Shown piece after piece: positions 16,644 to 26,584 of a DNA stretch of 64,000 nucleotides. Positions within the stretch are counted from its first letter, which is position 1; each line of letters starts with the position of its first letter. Below the pieces are notes generated by a model. It had not been told where the DNA came from. It saw only the letters and a program-made list of their open reading frames with translations, and made no database searches. The translations under genes and the position numbers were made by a program. Source of the DNA: Guyparkeria halophila (GTDB taxonomy: Bacteria; Pseudomonadota; Gammaproteobacteria; Halothiobacillales; Halothiobacillaceae); contig NZ_CP140153.1 in assembly GCF_034479635.1 (NCBI RefSeq), positions 1,061,501 to 1,125,500 on the forward strand. Reading direction: 5' to 3'.

Positions 16644-19532
16644 TCAGGCCTGTGTGGTGAGCTGCTCTATCAGCACGGCCTCGAAGGCCGCGGCGGTCAT
16701 CGGCCGGCCGTAGTGGTAGCCCTGGGCCTCGTCGCAGCCGAGTTCGATCAGTTGATCGGCCTGTGCGCTGATTTCGACCCCCTCGGCGATGACCGTCAGC
16801 CCCAAACTGTGGGCCATCTGCAGGACGGCGGTGACCAGCGCTTCGCTGTCGCTCTCGGCGATGTCGCGAATGAACGATTGGTCGATCTTGAGCCGGTCGA
16901 CGGCGAAGCGCCGCAGGTAGGTCAGCTCCGAGTAGCCGGTGCCGAAGTCGTCGATGGCAAGCTTGACGTCGTGGCGCTTGAGTTGGGCGATGGCCTCCTC
17001 GAGGCGATCGGTGTCGTCGATCAGGGTCGACTCGGTCAGTTCCACCTCGAGGTTTGCCCCTGGCAGCCGGTTGCGTGTCAGGGCCGAGGTGATTTGCTGG
17101 GCGAGCTGACCGTGGCGGAATTGCAGCGCCGAGATGTTCACGGCCATCACGAGCTCGCCTAGGCCACGTGACCGCCAGTCGGCGGCGGTCTGGATGGCCT
17201 GCTCGATCACCCAGGCGCCGATGTCGACGATCAGCCCGCTCTCCTCGGCCAGCGGGATGAACTGACCCGGCGATATTCGGCCCAGCTCGGGCTGGTTCCA
17301 GCGCAGTAGGGCCTCGGCGCCGACGACCCGGCCGCTGGTCAGGTCGATCTGCGGCTGGAAGTTGAGCTCGAACTCGTCATTGGCCAGCGCCGAGCGCAGC
17401 TTGCTGATCAGCATGATCCGATCGGTGGCGCTCTCGCGCATGGCGGGAGTGAACACGCGGTGGGTGTTGCGCCCGTCGTCCTTGGCGGCATGCAGGGCCA
17501 TGTCGGCATTTCTGAGCAGCGTGGCCAGATCGTCGCCGTCGTTGGGGAAGACCGTGATGCCCAGGGAGGCCGTCGCCACGATCTGGTGTTCGTCGATGGT
17601 CAGCGGGCGACTGAGGGCGGCGCGCAGTCGCTGGGCGTATGCCGCGATGTTCAGGTCGGAATTGACCTCGACCAGCATGAGGAATTCGTCGCCACCAAAC
17701 CGGCAGATCACGCGCTCATCGGCCGGAAAGGCCCTCAGTCGACGCGCCATCTCGCGCAGGAGTTCGTCACCTGCCAGGTGGCCAAGGGAGTCGTTGATGT
17801 CCTTGAAATTGTCGAGATCCAGGTAGAGCAGGAGGTGGGCCCGGTGGCGGGCGCGGGTGTGATGCAGGGCGTTCGGGACGAGCTGCTCGAACCGCACCCG
17901 GTTCGGCAAGTCGGTGAGCGAATCATAGTGCGCCAGGTATTCGATGCGCTCCATGGCAGCCTTGCGCTCGGTAATGTCGCGGATAAACGAGAAATAGAGG
18001 TGCCCCCGGCGCCCCTCGCTGAGGGCATTGACGCTTACCTCGATATCCCGGAGCGTGCCGTCCTTGCGCCGCCATTGCGTTTCGAACCGGGTACTGCCCC
18101 TCTCTCGAATGCGTTGCATCTGCGCGGTTATCTGCGCCCGGTCCGAGCCGGCATCGAGCTGGAAGATATCCAGCTCGAGCAATTCGTCGCAGTGATAGCC
18201 GGACAGTTCGCAAGCGGCATCGTTGACCTCGATCAACTGCCCGTCGTCACCGATCAGCACCACGGCATCCATCGACGTGCGGAACATCAACTCGTAACGT
18301 GCCTCGCTCTGCCGGTGCTCGGTGACCTCGGTGGCAATGCCGCCGGAACCGACCAGCACGCCGTTGTTGTCCAACAGGGGGAAGTGGACCGTCTCGAACA
18401 GGTGGAAGGCGTTACCTAGGTCGATTGTCTCGCTGCGGATGACGGGTTTGCCCGCGTGGCGGGCCGCACGATTGTTGCGGTCGGATTCCTCGGCCGCCTC
18501 GCTGGGCATCAGGTCGAAGACGGTCTTGCCGAGTACGGCCTGCCGCGGTTGGCCGACGAGTGCCTCGAAAGCCGGGTTGACGAGCGTGTAGCGCCCGTCG
18601 ATATCCGTGAGAAAGATCACGGCCGGGGAATGCTCGATGAACGTATGGTTGAGCGACTGGCTCTCGACCAGCCGGGCGGTGCGTTCCTCGACCAGGGCCT
18701 CGAGTTCCGCCTCGTGCTGCTTTTGCGTGCGAAACAGCAGGGCGAATGGGGCGACCAGGCCGGTGGCCAGCAATGCCCGGTAGATCAGATAGGCCGAGAT
18801 CAGCAGCAGGTAATGCCCCACCTCGTTGGCCACGTCGAAGACCGAACCGTAGCGGGTAAACGCAAGGCTGGTGAGCATGGCGAACAGCAGGGAGGCCACC
18901 AGGGTGACGTGAACGCCGGGCTCGAAATGTCGGCGATGGCGCAGGAGCAGGAGGGTGGCCAGCGCGAACAGGCCGATCGCGGTGTACTCGGCCAGCACCT
19001 TGAATCGCGTCAGGCCGGAGCCCTCGACGAAACTGGTGGGGAAAATGCCGGTGACGATCGAGCCGAGCAGGGCGACGCTCGCCACGCCGAAGCCGCTGAA
19101 CAGGACGAGTGGGCGGACGGTCGATCGGGTCAACAGGGCCGCGAGCAAAAAGGCGGCCGCCTCCAGCAGGCGGAATCCCACCCACAACTGCGTTGGCAGG
19201 TCGGGGTCGTCGATTACCCCGCCCAGGGCGGTCAACCCCATGCCCTTGTAGGTCAGGGTGTGCAGCAGCTCGATGCCCGCGATCCAGAAGGCGGCCATGC
19301 CAATGGTCAGGAGAAAACCGTTGTTCGTCCAGCCCCGGGTATGCCAGGCGAGGACGAATATTCCGCCGAGGATCACGATGCGCAGCAGTTCGCTGAGCAC
19401 GTGAAAGAGCAGGAAGTTCTCGCGGGCGACCAGGTGCAGCGCCATCAGCACGGCCCCGAGGCCGGCGAGTTGCGGCCAGCCGAGGATCGGATGAGGTGGG
19501 GTGGCCGGGTTGCCGTGGCGATCCGTCGTCAT
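16644..19532 (-). CDS. MASE3-PAS-PAS-GGDEF-EAL c-di-GMP protein
   Basis: 962 residues. About eight hydrophobic helices (~residues 15-270) form a MASE3-type sensory membrane domain, followed by a short coiled coil, PAS1 (~295-410), PAS2 (~415-535), GGDEF (~540-700) and EAL (~715-960). The cyclase site is GGDEF, but the position of the inhibitory RxxD site reads ADER, so feedback inhibition is unlikely. The phosphodiesterase domain keeps EALLRW, the DDFGTGYS loop and AEGVE, so both activities may be present. I start at ATG 19532, directly before the membrane domain; the frame is open further upstream but runs antisense to the zinc-finger gene. It lies between the two ybiI-like copies. Confidence 0.92.
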   Translation of the reverse strand: MTTDRHGNPATPPHPILGWPQLAGLGAVLMALHLVARENFLLFHVLSELLRIVILGGIFVLAWHTRGWTNNGFLLTIGMAAFWIAGIELLHTLTYKGMGLTALGGVIDDPDLPTQLWVGFRLLEAAAFLLAALLTRSTVRPLVLFSGFGVASVALLGSIVTGIFPTSFVEGSGLTRFKVLAEYTAIGLFALATLLLLRHRRHFEPGVHVTLVASLLFAMLTSLAFTRYGSVFDVANEVGHYLLLISAYLIYRALLATGLVAPFALLFRTQKQHEAELEALVEERTARLVESQSLNHTFIEHSPAVIFLTDIDGRYTLVNPAFEALVGQPRQAVLGKTVFDLMPSEAAEESDRNNRAARHAGKPVIRSETIDLGNAFHLFETVHFPLLDNNGVLVGSGGIATEVTEHRQSEARYELMFRTSMDAVVLIGDDGQLIEVNDAACELSGYHCDELLELDIFQLDAGSDRAQITAQMQRIRERGSTRFETQWRRKDGTLRDIEVSVNALSEGRRGHLYFSFIRDITERKAAMERIEYLAHYDSLTDLPNRVRFEQLVPNALHHTRARHRAHLLLYLDLDNFKDINDSLGHLAGDELLREMARRLRAFPADERVICRFGGDEFLMLVEVNSDLNIAAYAQRLRAALSRPLTIDEHQIVATASLGITVFPNDGDDLATLLRNADMALHAAKDDGRNTHRVFTPAMRESATDRIMLISKLRSALANDEFELNFQPQIDLTSGRVVGAEALLRWNQPELGRISPGQFIPLAEESGLIVDIGAWVIEQAIQTAADWRSRGLGELVMAVNISALQFRHGQLAQQITSALTRNRLPGANLEVELTESTLIDDTDRLEEAIAQLKRHDVKLAIDDFGTGYSELTYLRRFAVDRLKIDQSFIRDIAESDSEALVTAVLQMAHSLGLTVIAEGVEISAQADQLIELGCDEAQGYHYGRPMTAAAFEAVLIEQLTTQA

Positions 19533-19857
19533 GGGCGAGTTGCTGTGTTGTCCGTGAGCGGGTTGCGGTTTGCCCTTGGCAAGGCGATGAGGAACGTGGC
19601 GCAGATGCGGTGATCTCGCCCATGACCGCTGAATTCCCGATTTTACATGGGGTCTTTTGATTGCCAAGGCGGGTCGAGTGGTGGGGCTATGCAGTGGCTT
19701 GAGTGCTGCGGGAGCGAGCGCGCCGGCTGGTGTTGAACTATGTCCTTGGGTGGATATCTCGGGGCCAAGGGCCGATCGCTCGGCGGTGAACGCGGCAGGC
19801 CGGGGTGACCGGCCGATCCCGGCAATCGAATGGGCGACGGAAACGGGAGGTGACGCA
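19533..19857. other. divergent intergenic region, no clear element
   Basis: About 325 bases between the GGDEF-EAL gene (minus) and the zinc-finger gene (plus). Open frames here have no coding support. I see the ribosome binding site GGGAGGTGA of the zinc-finger gene at its right end and no recognisable operator. Confidence 0.4.
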
Positions 19858-20124
19858 ATGGCAGGCGGTTGGGCGAAAGACGGGGCCGAGCAGGCGCAGA
19901 TCGACGACACGGTCGAGGATGCCCTGCAGAGGGTGCGCAGCGAGATTCCGACGGGCGAAAGCCTGGTGGACTGCGAGGAGTGCGGCGAGCCGATTCCCGA
20001 GGCGCGCCGTCGGGCCGTGCCGGGCGTGCGTTTGTGCGTGGCCTGCCAGGCCGAGCGCGACGAGGCACAGGAAACCGTGTCGCCCTACAACCGCCGCGGT
20101 TCGAAGGACAGTCAGCTTCGCTAG
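19858..20124 (+). CDS. ybiI: YbiI-like DksA/TraR-type zinc-finger protein
   Basis: 88 residues, the same length and pattern as E. coli YbiI. It shows MAGGWAKDGAE..IDDTVEDAL at the start, a C4 zinc site DCEECGEPIPEAR..LCVACQAERD (two CxxC pairs), and the family C-terminus NRRGSKDSQLR. It belongs to the DksA/TraR zinc-finger group but lacks the long coiled-coil arm of DksA, so action on RNA polymerase is uncertain; the function of YbiI is not established. A strong GGGAGGTGA precedes ATG 19858. A decayed copy lies 3.6 kb away at 16251. Confidence 0.92.
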   Translation: MAGGWAKDGAEQAQIDDTVEDALQRVRSEIPTGESLVDCEECGEPIPEARRRAVPGVRLCVACQAERDEAQETVSPYNRRGSKDSQLR

Positions 20125-20273
20125 GGATGACGGACGAGACCGTGGTCGCCAGCGGCCCGGGGCGAGGGGTGTTGCGGTCGAGGGGCGTGCGTGATTTCGG
20201 TCTGCGTGCCGGTTGAAATCCATCGGTGGCGGCATCGGACACGAAGCGTCAACCGGGCGGGCGCAAGCGACCG

Positions 20274-20300
20274 CAAAGCAGGGCTATACAAAACCGATAC
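20274..20300 (+). promoter_or_regulatory. weak sigma-28-like promoter candidate
   Basis: CAAAGCAG-N11-ACCGATAC has the spacing of a FliA promoter (TAAAGTTT-N11-GCCGATAA), with four of eight -35 and six of eight -10 positions matching. It lies about 65 bases before a chemoreceptor gene, a class normally under sigma-28. The match is weak and rests partly on context. Confidence 0.35.
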
Positions 20301-20364
20301 AAAAGGTGTGCAAAACGTCTACCATGGGGTCTGTATTACCTCAGGCAGCCATTGGGATTGAATT

Positions 20365-22224
20365 ATGAGCAAACGCGGATCGCTGTTCGGTCTGATGTCA
20401 CGCGGCCGGATTCCGTATGGTCAGATCCTCGAGAAGTCAGTCGATGCGGTGGTCATCATCGATGGCAACAACGAGGTGGTCTTTTTCAATCCCGCCGCCG
20501 AGAAACTCTGGGGTTACGACGCCGACTCGGTGATCGGTCGCAACGTCAAGATGCTGGTTCCCCAGGCGCATCAGGACAAGCACGACGGGTACATCGACCG
20601 GCACCGCAAGACGGGTGAAAACCGCCTGGTCGACGGCACCGTCGAGCTGGACCTGCCGCATGCCAGCGGCCGGGAGGTCCCCATCAGCCTGTCGTTGTTC
20701 GGCATAGAGATACACGGCGATCAGGGCTATGTCGCCTTCGCGCGGGACATCAGCGAGGAAAAGGACCTGCGGGAACAGATGTCGCAGACACTGGAGCAGG
20801 CCGCTGACGCGGTGGTCACGATTGACGAGCACAATCGCGTCTCGTTCTTCAACGCGGCGGCGGAGCAGCTGTGGGGCTACGACCGGGACGAGGTAATCGG
20901 CGAAAACGTGCGCATGCTGGTGCCCGAGCGTCACCAGGCCAACCACGACGACTACGTCAATCGCAATCGGCGCACGGGCGAGGACCGACTGGTGGGCCAA
21001 TCGCTGGAGCTGGATTCGCAGCGCAAGAACGGCGAGAAATTCTGGTTGAATCTTTCCCTGTCGAAGACGGTGTTGAAGGATCGCACCATCTATACCGCGT
21101 TCGCCCGCGATATCACCGAGCAGGTCGAGCAGCGCGAGAAAATGCGGCTGCTCTCGCTGGTCGCCGACGAAACCAACAACTCGGTCATCATTACCGATGC
21201 GGATGGCCGGATCGAATACGTCAACCGCGGCTTTACCAGTCTGACCGGCTACGAAACCGAGGAGGTGTTGGGGCAAAGGCCGGGCGATCTGCTGCAGGGG
21301 AGCGACACGGACCCGGCTGACGTCGAACGGGTGCGCCAGGGCTTGGCCAGTGGCGAGCCGTTCTACGAAGAGATACTCAACTACGACAAGTGGGGCGAGC
21401 CCTACTGGATCTCGCTGGTGGTCAATCCCGTGCGCGACGAACGGGGGCGGGTCGCCCGTTATATCTCGATCCAGGCCAACATCACGGACCGCAAGCGAGA
21501 CAACATCGAGAACGAGGTGAAGCTCGAGGCGATTCGTCGAACCCAGGCGGTGGTGGAGTTGGATGCCGACGGCGCGCCGCTGTCCTGCAACCCGGTCCTG
21601 ATCGACTGGTTGAGGGTCGACAACGAGCGCAAGGCACTCGAACGGGCCCGGATACGCGAGCAGGTTAAGGATGCCGACTGGAAGAAGCTCGCCGCCCGAT
21701 CCTCGATTACCAATACGCTAAGCCTGTCGCGGTCGGATGGCGAGGCGCTGGACCTCGAGGTGATGCTCAACCCGGTGGTGGACGAGAGCGGCAACCTGGT
21801 GAAGCTGATCGCCTACGGCACGGATGTCTCCGAGCGGAATCGCATGGTCGAACATACGCGCTCGGCCCTGGAAGGCGTGCTCGACCGAATCGGTGGGATT
21901 GTCAGGTCGATCGACGGTATTGCCGATCAAACCAACCTGCTTTCCTTGAACGCGGCGATCGAGGCGGCGCGAGCGGGGCCGCATGGGCGCGGGTTCGCCG
22001 TCGTGGCCGAGGAAGTCCGTGCGCTGGCCAAGCGGTCCTCGGTCTCGGTCGGTGAGATCGGCGAGTTGCTGGCGCAAACGCGACATACCACGGACGAACT
22101 GTCGGACTGGATTGGCGGTTCGCGCGAGAGGCCCACTGAGGCCGATCGACGCACCGGCAGACCCGAGTCCCGCCCGGTGGTGGCCCGCGAGGGCGTCGAG
22201 CGGGCTGACAGGAAGGCATCCTGA
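20365..22224 (+). CDS. soluble PAS-domain chemoreceptor with a shortened signalling domain
   Basis: 619 residues with no membrane segment. Four PAS domains are visible: ~20-135 and ~140-260 (two close relatives, both with [13 protein letters not shown] or [13 protein letters not shown] and NVKMLVP/NVRMLVP), ~270-390 ([22 protein letters not shown]) and a diverged one ~400-500. The chemoreceptor hairpin tip follows: [42 protein letters not shown]. The signalling module is unusually short: only about 45 residues precede the tip and roughly 30 helical residues follow it before a basic, disordered tail, so the usual methylation helices are mostly missing. It should bind CheA/CheW at best as a minimal, non-adapting sensor. 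Confidence 0.88.
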   Translation: MSKRGSLFGLMSRGRIPYGQILEKSVDAVVIIDGNNEVVFFNPAAEKLWGYDADSVIGRNVKMLVPQAHQDKHDGYIDRHRKTGENRLVDGTVELDLPHASGREVPISLSLFGIEIHGDQGYVAFARDISEEKDLREQMSQTLEQAADAVVTIDEHNRVSFFNAAAEQLWGYDRDEVIGENVRMLVPERHQANHDDYVNRNRRTGEDRLVGQSLELDSQRKNGEKFWLNLSLSKTVLKDRTIYTAFARDITEQVEQREKMRLLSLVADETNNSVIITDADGRIEYVNRGFTSLTGYETEEVLGQRPGDLLQGSDTDPADVERVRQGLASGEPFYEEILNYDKWGEPYWISLVVNPVRDERGRVARYISIQANITDRKRDNIENEVKLEAIRRTQAVVELDADGAPLSCNPVLIDWLRVDNERKALERARIREQVKDADWKKLAARSSITNTLSLSRSDGEALDLEVMLNPVVDESGNLVKLIAYGTDVSERNRMVEHTRSALEGVLDRIGGIVRSIDGIADQTNLLSLNAAIEAARAGPHGRGFAVVAEEVRALAKRSSVSVGEIGELLAQTRHTTDELSDWIGGSRERPTEADRRTGRPESRPVVAREGVERADRKAS

Positions 22225-22299
22225 CGTCCGGGTCCCCGTCGATTGCCCGGATCGGCGCGGACTCTGCGCGACGCGCGCCGGGCGTCATACACTACACGC

Positions 22300-23307
22300 A
22301 TGACAGCCTTCTCGATCCTCGATCTCGCCCCGATCACCGAGGGGTCGGATGCCCGCACGGCGCTCGCCAACAGCGTGGACCTGGCCCGGCACGCCGAGGA
22401 ACTCGGTTATCGGCGTTACTGGCTGGCCGAGCATCACAACATGCCCGGCATCGCCAGTGCGGCCACTGCGCTCGTGATCGGGCAGGTGGCCGCGGCGACC
22501 CAGCGCATCCGCGTCGGTGCCGGCGGCATCATGCTGCCCAACCACTCGCCGCTGGTGGTGGCCGAGCAATTCGGCACGCTCGAGACCCTTTACCCCGGTC
22601 GGATCGATCTGGGGTTGGGACGCGCGCCGGGCACTGACCAGACCACCGCCCGCGCCCTGCGCCGCGAGGGCAGCGACCCAAATCGCTTTCCCGACGACGT
22701 GGCCGAGGTGCTGGCCTTGCTGGACGATCCCGAGCCGGGACAGGCCGTGCGCGCGATCCCCGGGGCGGGGACCCGCGTGCCGGTGTGGATCCTCGGTTCG
22801 AGTCTGTTCGGCGCACAGCTCGCCGCGGCCCTGGGGCTGCCATACGCCTTCGCCTCGCACTTCGCCCCGGGCGAGCTGATGCCGGCGCTGGCCCATTACC
22901 GCGAGCACTTCCGGCCGTCGCGCTTTCTCGAACGGCCCTACGCGATGGTGGGTTTTAACGCCTACGTGGCGGACACGGACGAACAGGCGCGTTTTCACGC
23001 CAGTTCCATGGAGCAGTCCTTCGTCGCCCTGCGACAGGGACGGCCCGGCCCGATCCCGCCGCCAGTCGCCAACTATCGCGAGCGGGCCGATCGCTTCGAG
23101 CGGTTGGTGGTCGAGCGCACCATGGCCTGCTCGGCGATCGGCTCGCCCGAGACGGTCGAATCGGAGATCGACCGGTTTCTCAAGGCGACCGAGGCCGACG
23201 AGCTGATCGTCACCAACTCGAGCTTCGATCACGCCGCGCGCTGCCGTTCCTACGAGTTGCTGGCCGGGGTGCGCAATCGCATTGCCGCGAAGGACGAAAT
23301 GGCATGA
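22300..23307 (+). CDS. luciferase-like (LLM class) flavin-dependent oxidoreductase
   Basis: 335 residues of the bacterial-luciferase-like fold, MsnO8 subgroup by the pattern [57 protein letters not shown] and the internal [27 protein letters not shown]. It should use reduced flavin; the substrate is unknown, as for most of this family. ATG 22300 starts at the conserved N-terminus; an earlier in-frame ATG at 22243 adds a non-conserved leader. The stop overlaps the start of the next gene (ATGA), so the two are translationally coupled. Confidence 0.88.
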   Translation: MTAFSILDLAPITEGSDARTALANSVDLARHAEELGYRRYWLAEHHNMPGIASAATALVIGQVAAATQRIRVGAGGIMLPNHSPLVVAEQFGTLETLYPGRIDLGLGRAPGTDQTTARALRREGSDPNRFPDDVAEVLALLDDPEPGQAVRAIPGAGTRVPVWILGSSLFGAQLAAALGLPYAFASHFAPGELMPALAHYREHFRPSRFLERPYAMVGFNAYVADTDEQARFHASSMEQSFVALRQGRPGPIPPPVANYRERADRFERLVVERTMACSAIGSPETVESEIDRFLKATEADELIVTNSSFDHAARCRSYELLAGVRNRIAAKDEMA

Positions 23308-23846
23308 GCCAGAAGGGCGATCAGGGCAAGACTCCGCAGAAGCGGGTGTTTCTCGCCCTGTGGCCGGACGAGTCCACCCGCGGGGCACTGCATCATCTGG
23401 CGCGCGGGCTGGATGTCGGCGGCCGGCCGGTGCCGCGGGCGCACCTGCATCTGACGCTCGCCTTCCCGGGCAGCATCGAGGCGGCCCGGGCCGACTGCCT
23501 GGCCGCGCGGTTGCCCAGCCTGCATTTCGAGCCGATCCCGATCCTGCTGGACCGCGCCGGTCAATTCCACGGTCCCCGGGTGGCATGGGCGGGGCCGAGC
23601 CGTTCTCCCGAGGCACTCGATCAGCTGGCTGCACGGGCCCGCGGTCTGTGCCTCGCCTGCGGGGTGGAGAGCGACGACCGACCGTTCGAGCCGCACGTCA
23701 GCCTGCGCCGCCATGCCCGGCCACCGGCCTGTCAGGAACTGGTGGAGCCGATCCACTGGTTCGCCGACACCCTGGCGCTGATCGAGTCGGGCAACAATGG
23801 CCATCCCGGTCCCTACCGACTGCTGGCGCGCTGGCCGGCGGAGTGA
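23304..23846 (+). CDS. thpR: RNA 2',3'-cyclic phosphodiesterase (2H family)
   Basis: 180 residues of the two-histidine phosphoesterase superfamily. The two catalytic motifs are HLTLAF (about residue 48) and HVSL (about residue 131), framed by VFLALWPDE at the N-terminus as in ThpR/LigT. It hydrolyses 2',3'-cyclic phosphate RNA ends in the family. It overlaps the flavin oxidoreductase gene by four bases and converges with the DNA ligase gene 21 bases away. Confidence 0.88.
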   Translation: MSQKGDQGKTPQKRVFLALWPDESTRGALHHLARGLDVGGRPVPRAHLHLTLAFPGSIEAARADCLAARLPSLHFEPIPILLDRAGQFHGPRVAWAGPSRSPEALDQLAARARGLCLACGVESDDRPFEPHVSLRRHARPPACQELVEPIHWFADTLALIESGNNGHPGPYRLLARWPAE

Positions 23847-23867
23847 GCGCCCGACCCAGCGCCCGGC

Positions 23868-24872
23868 TCAGCCGGCAGGACGCTCGCGGTGCACCGCCGT
23901 GGCCGGCTTGTCGTCGCGCAGGCCGAGAAAGCGCGGATGGCGCAGGCGGCCGTCGCCGGTCCACTCGGTGAAGCCCACCTCGGCGACCAGCTCGGGTGTG
24001 ACCCAGTGGGTCGATTTCTCGTGGGGACCGTCGGCAAGCGGCGAGGTATCGCGTTCCCGCTTGGTCAGTTTGGCGTGCAGGTTGGTCAGGGTCTGGTCGT
24101 CGAAGCCGGTGCCCACCTTGCCGGCGTAGCAGAGCTCGTCGTCCTCGTAGTAGCCCAGCAGCAGGGCGCCGAAGCCGTGGCGTTCGCCTTGCGGGTCGGT
24201 GAAGCCGACGATCACCAGTTCCTGTTGGTTGACGCACTTGAACTTGAGCCAGTCGCGCGAGCGGCCGTGGTGGTAGGGCGCATCGGCCCGCTTGGCGATC
24301 AGTCCCTCCCAGCCCTTGCGGCAGGCCTCCTTGAATAAGGACTCGCCGTCCTCGTTGCGGTGCGAGGTAAAGCGCAAGGGATCCTCGAAGGCGAGTTCCG
24401 AGCGCAGGATAGCCTTGCGGCGGCGCAGTGGCAGTGCGTCGAGCAGGCTGCCGTCGAGGTAGAGGAGATCGAACAGGTAAAGCACCACGGGCACGCCCGC
24501 CGCGCGTGCCTTGTCGGGGTCGGTAAAGCCGATGCGCTGCTGCAGGCGCGAGAAGCTGGTCAGGTTGCCCTCGAAGGCCACGATCTCGCCGTCGGCGATG
24601 AACGGCCGGTCGCAGGCCGCCTCGAGCGGTTCGATCAGTTCCGGGTAGGTGTCGTTCAGCTCTTTCTGGTTGCGCGACAGCAGTCGTGCGCCGTTGCCAT
24701 CGCGGAACACCAGGCAACGCTCGCCGTCGAGCTTGCGTTCGTAGAGCCAGTCGGGCGAGGAGAAGCGCTCGTCGGTGAGTGTCGCGAGCATCGGCGCGGT
24801 CCAGTCGGGCATGCTCGCGCGTTCGAGCTTCGCCTGTTCGGCCTCGTCGAGTCGTGTCTGCCAGTTCGCCAT
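23868..24872 (-). CDS. ATP-dependent DNA ligase (LigD ligase-domain type)
   Basis: 334 residues with the nucleotidyltransferase motifs of ATP-dependent ligases: motif I ERKLDGER with the adenylated Lys, FIADGEIVAF (motif III), EGLIAKRADAPY (motif IV) and WLKFKCV (motif V), followed by an OB-fold. It has no polymerase or nuclease domain, and no ku gene is seen nearby, so it is not a complete NHEJ ligase; a repair role for a stand-alone enzyme is likely. ATG 24872 is preceded by GAGGA; longer starts would add about 34 residues not expected for the family. Confidence 0.9.
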   Translation of the reverse strand: MANWQTRLDEAEQAKLERASMPDWTAPMLATLTDERFSSPDWLYERKLDGERCLVFRDGNGARLLSRNQKELNDTYPELIEPLEAACDRPFIADGEIVAFEGNLTSFSRLQQRIGFTDPDKARAAGVPVVLYLFDLLYLDGSLLDALPLRRRKAILRSELAFEDPLRFTSHRNEDGESLFKEACRKGWEGLIAKRADAPYHHGRSRDWLKFKCVNQQELVIVGFTDPQGERHGFGALLLGYYEDDELCYAGKVGTGFDDQTLTNLHAKLTKRERDTSPLADGPHEKSTHWVTPELVAEVGFTEWTGDGRLRHPRFLGLRDDKPATAVHRERPAG

Positions 24873-24944
24873 GACGATCCTCGCGTTGCCCAGAGTCTGT
24901 CGCCTGTCGGGAGTGTAGCGGGCCGGCGACATATCGCCGGGCAC

Positions 24945-24973
24945 GAAAAAGGCCGCCCGAAACGGACGGCCCA
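24945..24973 (-). terminator. intrinsic terminator after the iron-permease operon
   Basis: On the minus strand GGCCGTCCG-TTTC-GGGCGGCC forms a stem (one mismatch) followed by TTTTT. It lies just past the stop of the outer-membrane protein gene, the last gene of the operon. Confidence 0.8.
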
Positions 24974-24999
24974 TGGGGGTCCCGGATACGGGCGCTCGA

Positions 25000-25686
25000 T
25001 CAGAACTCGTATTCGAGCTGCCAGCGGAAGATGCTGTCCTCGGTCTCGTCGTTCAGAGCGAACAGCAGGCCCGCCTCCCACTTCACATGCTCCATGCCGA
25101 AGGGGTTGGCGCCGAGCAGCACCGGACCCAGCGCCTGCGTGTCCTCGCTGCCGTAGTACTCGATGCCCGGCTCGATCATCTCGCTGAGGCGATATTTCAG
25201 TTGGGCCGAGCCGAGCGTCTCCCAGTCGCTTTCGGCGACGTCGTCGCCGAACTTCTTTTCGAACAGCAGGTTGCCGGTCGCCACCACGTCGCCGAATTGC
25301 TTTTGCACCAGCGGGCCGACCTTGGTCTCCCAGGCGTCCTCGTCGAAGGCCTTTTCCAGCTCGACCAGCAGGCCGAAGTCGGCCCAGTACTGGCCCTGTT
25401 CGGCGAGCTGGAACTTGTTCTCGATCTCGCCTTCCTCGACCTCGAAATCGCCGTCTTCCTTCTCGCCGATGAGGTAACCCTCGACGAACCAGCGCGAGGT
25501 CACGCCATAGCCGATGCCGACCTTGGTCTTGTACTCGCCGGAATCGAGGCCGTGCACGCCACGGGCTTCGAGCTCGACCTCGCCCTGCTCGACATAGGGG
25601 TCATAGACCTTGTCGACACCGGCAAGAGCAGTGCCGGAGGCGAGGGTGGTCACGGCGGCAAGGCCGCTCAGCGATTTTTTCCACAT
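25000..25686 (-). CDS. putative outer-membrane beta-barrel protein of the iron-permease operon
   Basis: 228 residues with a Sec signal ending TALA-GVDK and a mature chain of alternating short beta strands ending in WQLEYEF, a typical C-terminal aromatic for outer-membrane insertion. It is strongly acidic (repeated D/E in the loops), which could favour metal cations. I do not recognise a named family. It is the third gene of a Fur-boxed operon with a cupredoxin-like protein and an FTR1 permease, 20 bases behind the permease, so a role as a porin for ferrous or ferric iron is a reasonable inference. Confidence 0.75.
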   Translation of the reverse strand: MWKKSLSGLAAVTTLASGTALAGVDKVYDPYVEQGEVELEARGVHGLDSGEYKTKVGIGYGVTSRWFVEGYLIGEKEDGDFEVEEGEIENKFQLAEQGQYWADFGLLVELEKAFDEDAWETKVGPLVQKQFGDVVATGNLLFEKKFGDDVAESDWETLGSAQLKYRLSEMIEPGIEYYGSEDTQALGPVLLGANPFGMEHVKWEAGLLFALNDETEDSIFRWQLEYEF

Positions 25687-25706
25687 AACGAAGGGTTCCT
25701 GTTTTT

Positions 25707-26540
25707 TCAGTGGATTGATGCGTTCTGGCGGTTGATCGATGGCGCCCGCTGGCGCGACAGGGACATGCCGACAGCGATGACTACCAGCGTGGTCAGGTAG
25801 AAGCTCAGCTGGATGGCGGTGGGGCGATCCTGGTAGCCCACCAGCACGTGCAGGACCTCGCCGGGGACCGAGTGCTGCGAGAGCAGGTCGGAACTGTTCC
25901 AGAGTGGAGGCTGCACCGGCAGCCAGCCGGCCTGGGCGAGGTAGCCGGCCGCACTGGCGGCCATGCCGGCGGCCAGCAGCAGGATCAGCCAGCCGGTGAC
26001 GGTGAACAGGTGACGGGTCGGAATGCGCACCAGCCCGAAATAGATCAGCGCCCCCAGCACCAGGCCGGCGCCCAGCCCGACAATGGCGCCCCAGAGCATC
26101 GGCAAGCTCTCGCTGCCGCCGGCGGCCAGGCCCTGGGTGAACAGCACCACCTCCGAGCCTTCACGCAATACCGCGAGACCCACGGCGGTGGCGAGGAAGT
26201 AGATCGGCAGCTGGCCGCTGCTGACATGGCTGCCCACCTGCCGGAGATGGGCAATCAGCTGGCTGGCATGCCGCGACATCCAGATGTTGTGCCAGGCGAG
26301 CATGGCCACGGCGGTCAACAGGATGGCGGCGTTGAACAGCTCCTGGCCGACGCCCGCAAAGGCCATCGAGATCTCCTGGGTGAGGCTGGCGACCAGCAGC
26401 GAGCCGAGCAGGCCAGCAGCAATGCCGCCGACGATCCAGCGGCTACGCCGGGCCAGCCCCTGCGTGGCGGCCAGGACCACGGCGACCACCAGGGCGGCCT
26501 CGAGGACTTCGCGGAAGACGATGATTGCCGTACTGAACAT
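25707..26540 (-). CDS. FTR1-family iron permease
   Basis: 277 residues, about the size of EfeU, with seven predicted membrane segments and two REXXE-type motifs: FREVLEAAL at residues 9-17 and VLREGSEVVLF near residue 125. These Glu residues carry iron in the family. It lies between a periplasmic cupredoxin-like protein and an outer-membrane protein, all on one Fur-boxed transcript. EfeB- and full EfeO-like genes are absent, so this is not a complete EfeUOB system. Confidence 0.92.
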   Translation of the reverse strand: MFSTAIIVFREVLEAALVVAVVLAATQGLARRSRWIVGGIAAGLLGSLLVASLTQEISMAFAGVGQELFNAAILLTAVAMLAWHNIWMSRHASQLIAHLRQVGSHVSSGQLPIYFLATAVGLAVLREGSEVVLFTQGLAAGGSESLPMLWGAIVGLGAGLVLGALIYFGLVRIPTRHLFTVTGWLILLLAAGMAASAAGYLAQAGWLPVQPPLWNSSDLLSQHSVPGEVLHVLVGYQDRPTAIQLSFYLTTLVVIAVGMSLSRQRAPSINRQNASIH

Positions 26541-26584
26541 GCGTCACCTGTGCAGTTGCTGGTGGTGAGGTGTCTGCGAGGGGG

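Noticed and set aside
19533-19910. Extension of the GGDEF-EAL protein to a start at 19910
   Set aside because: The added residues are the antisense translation of the zinc-finger gene start and show no conservation-like pattern.
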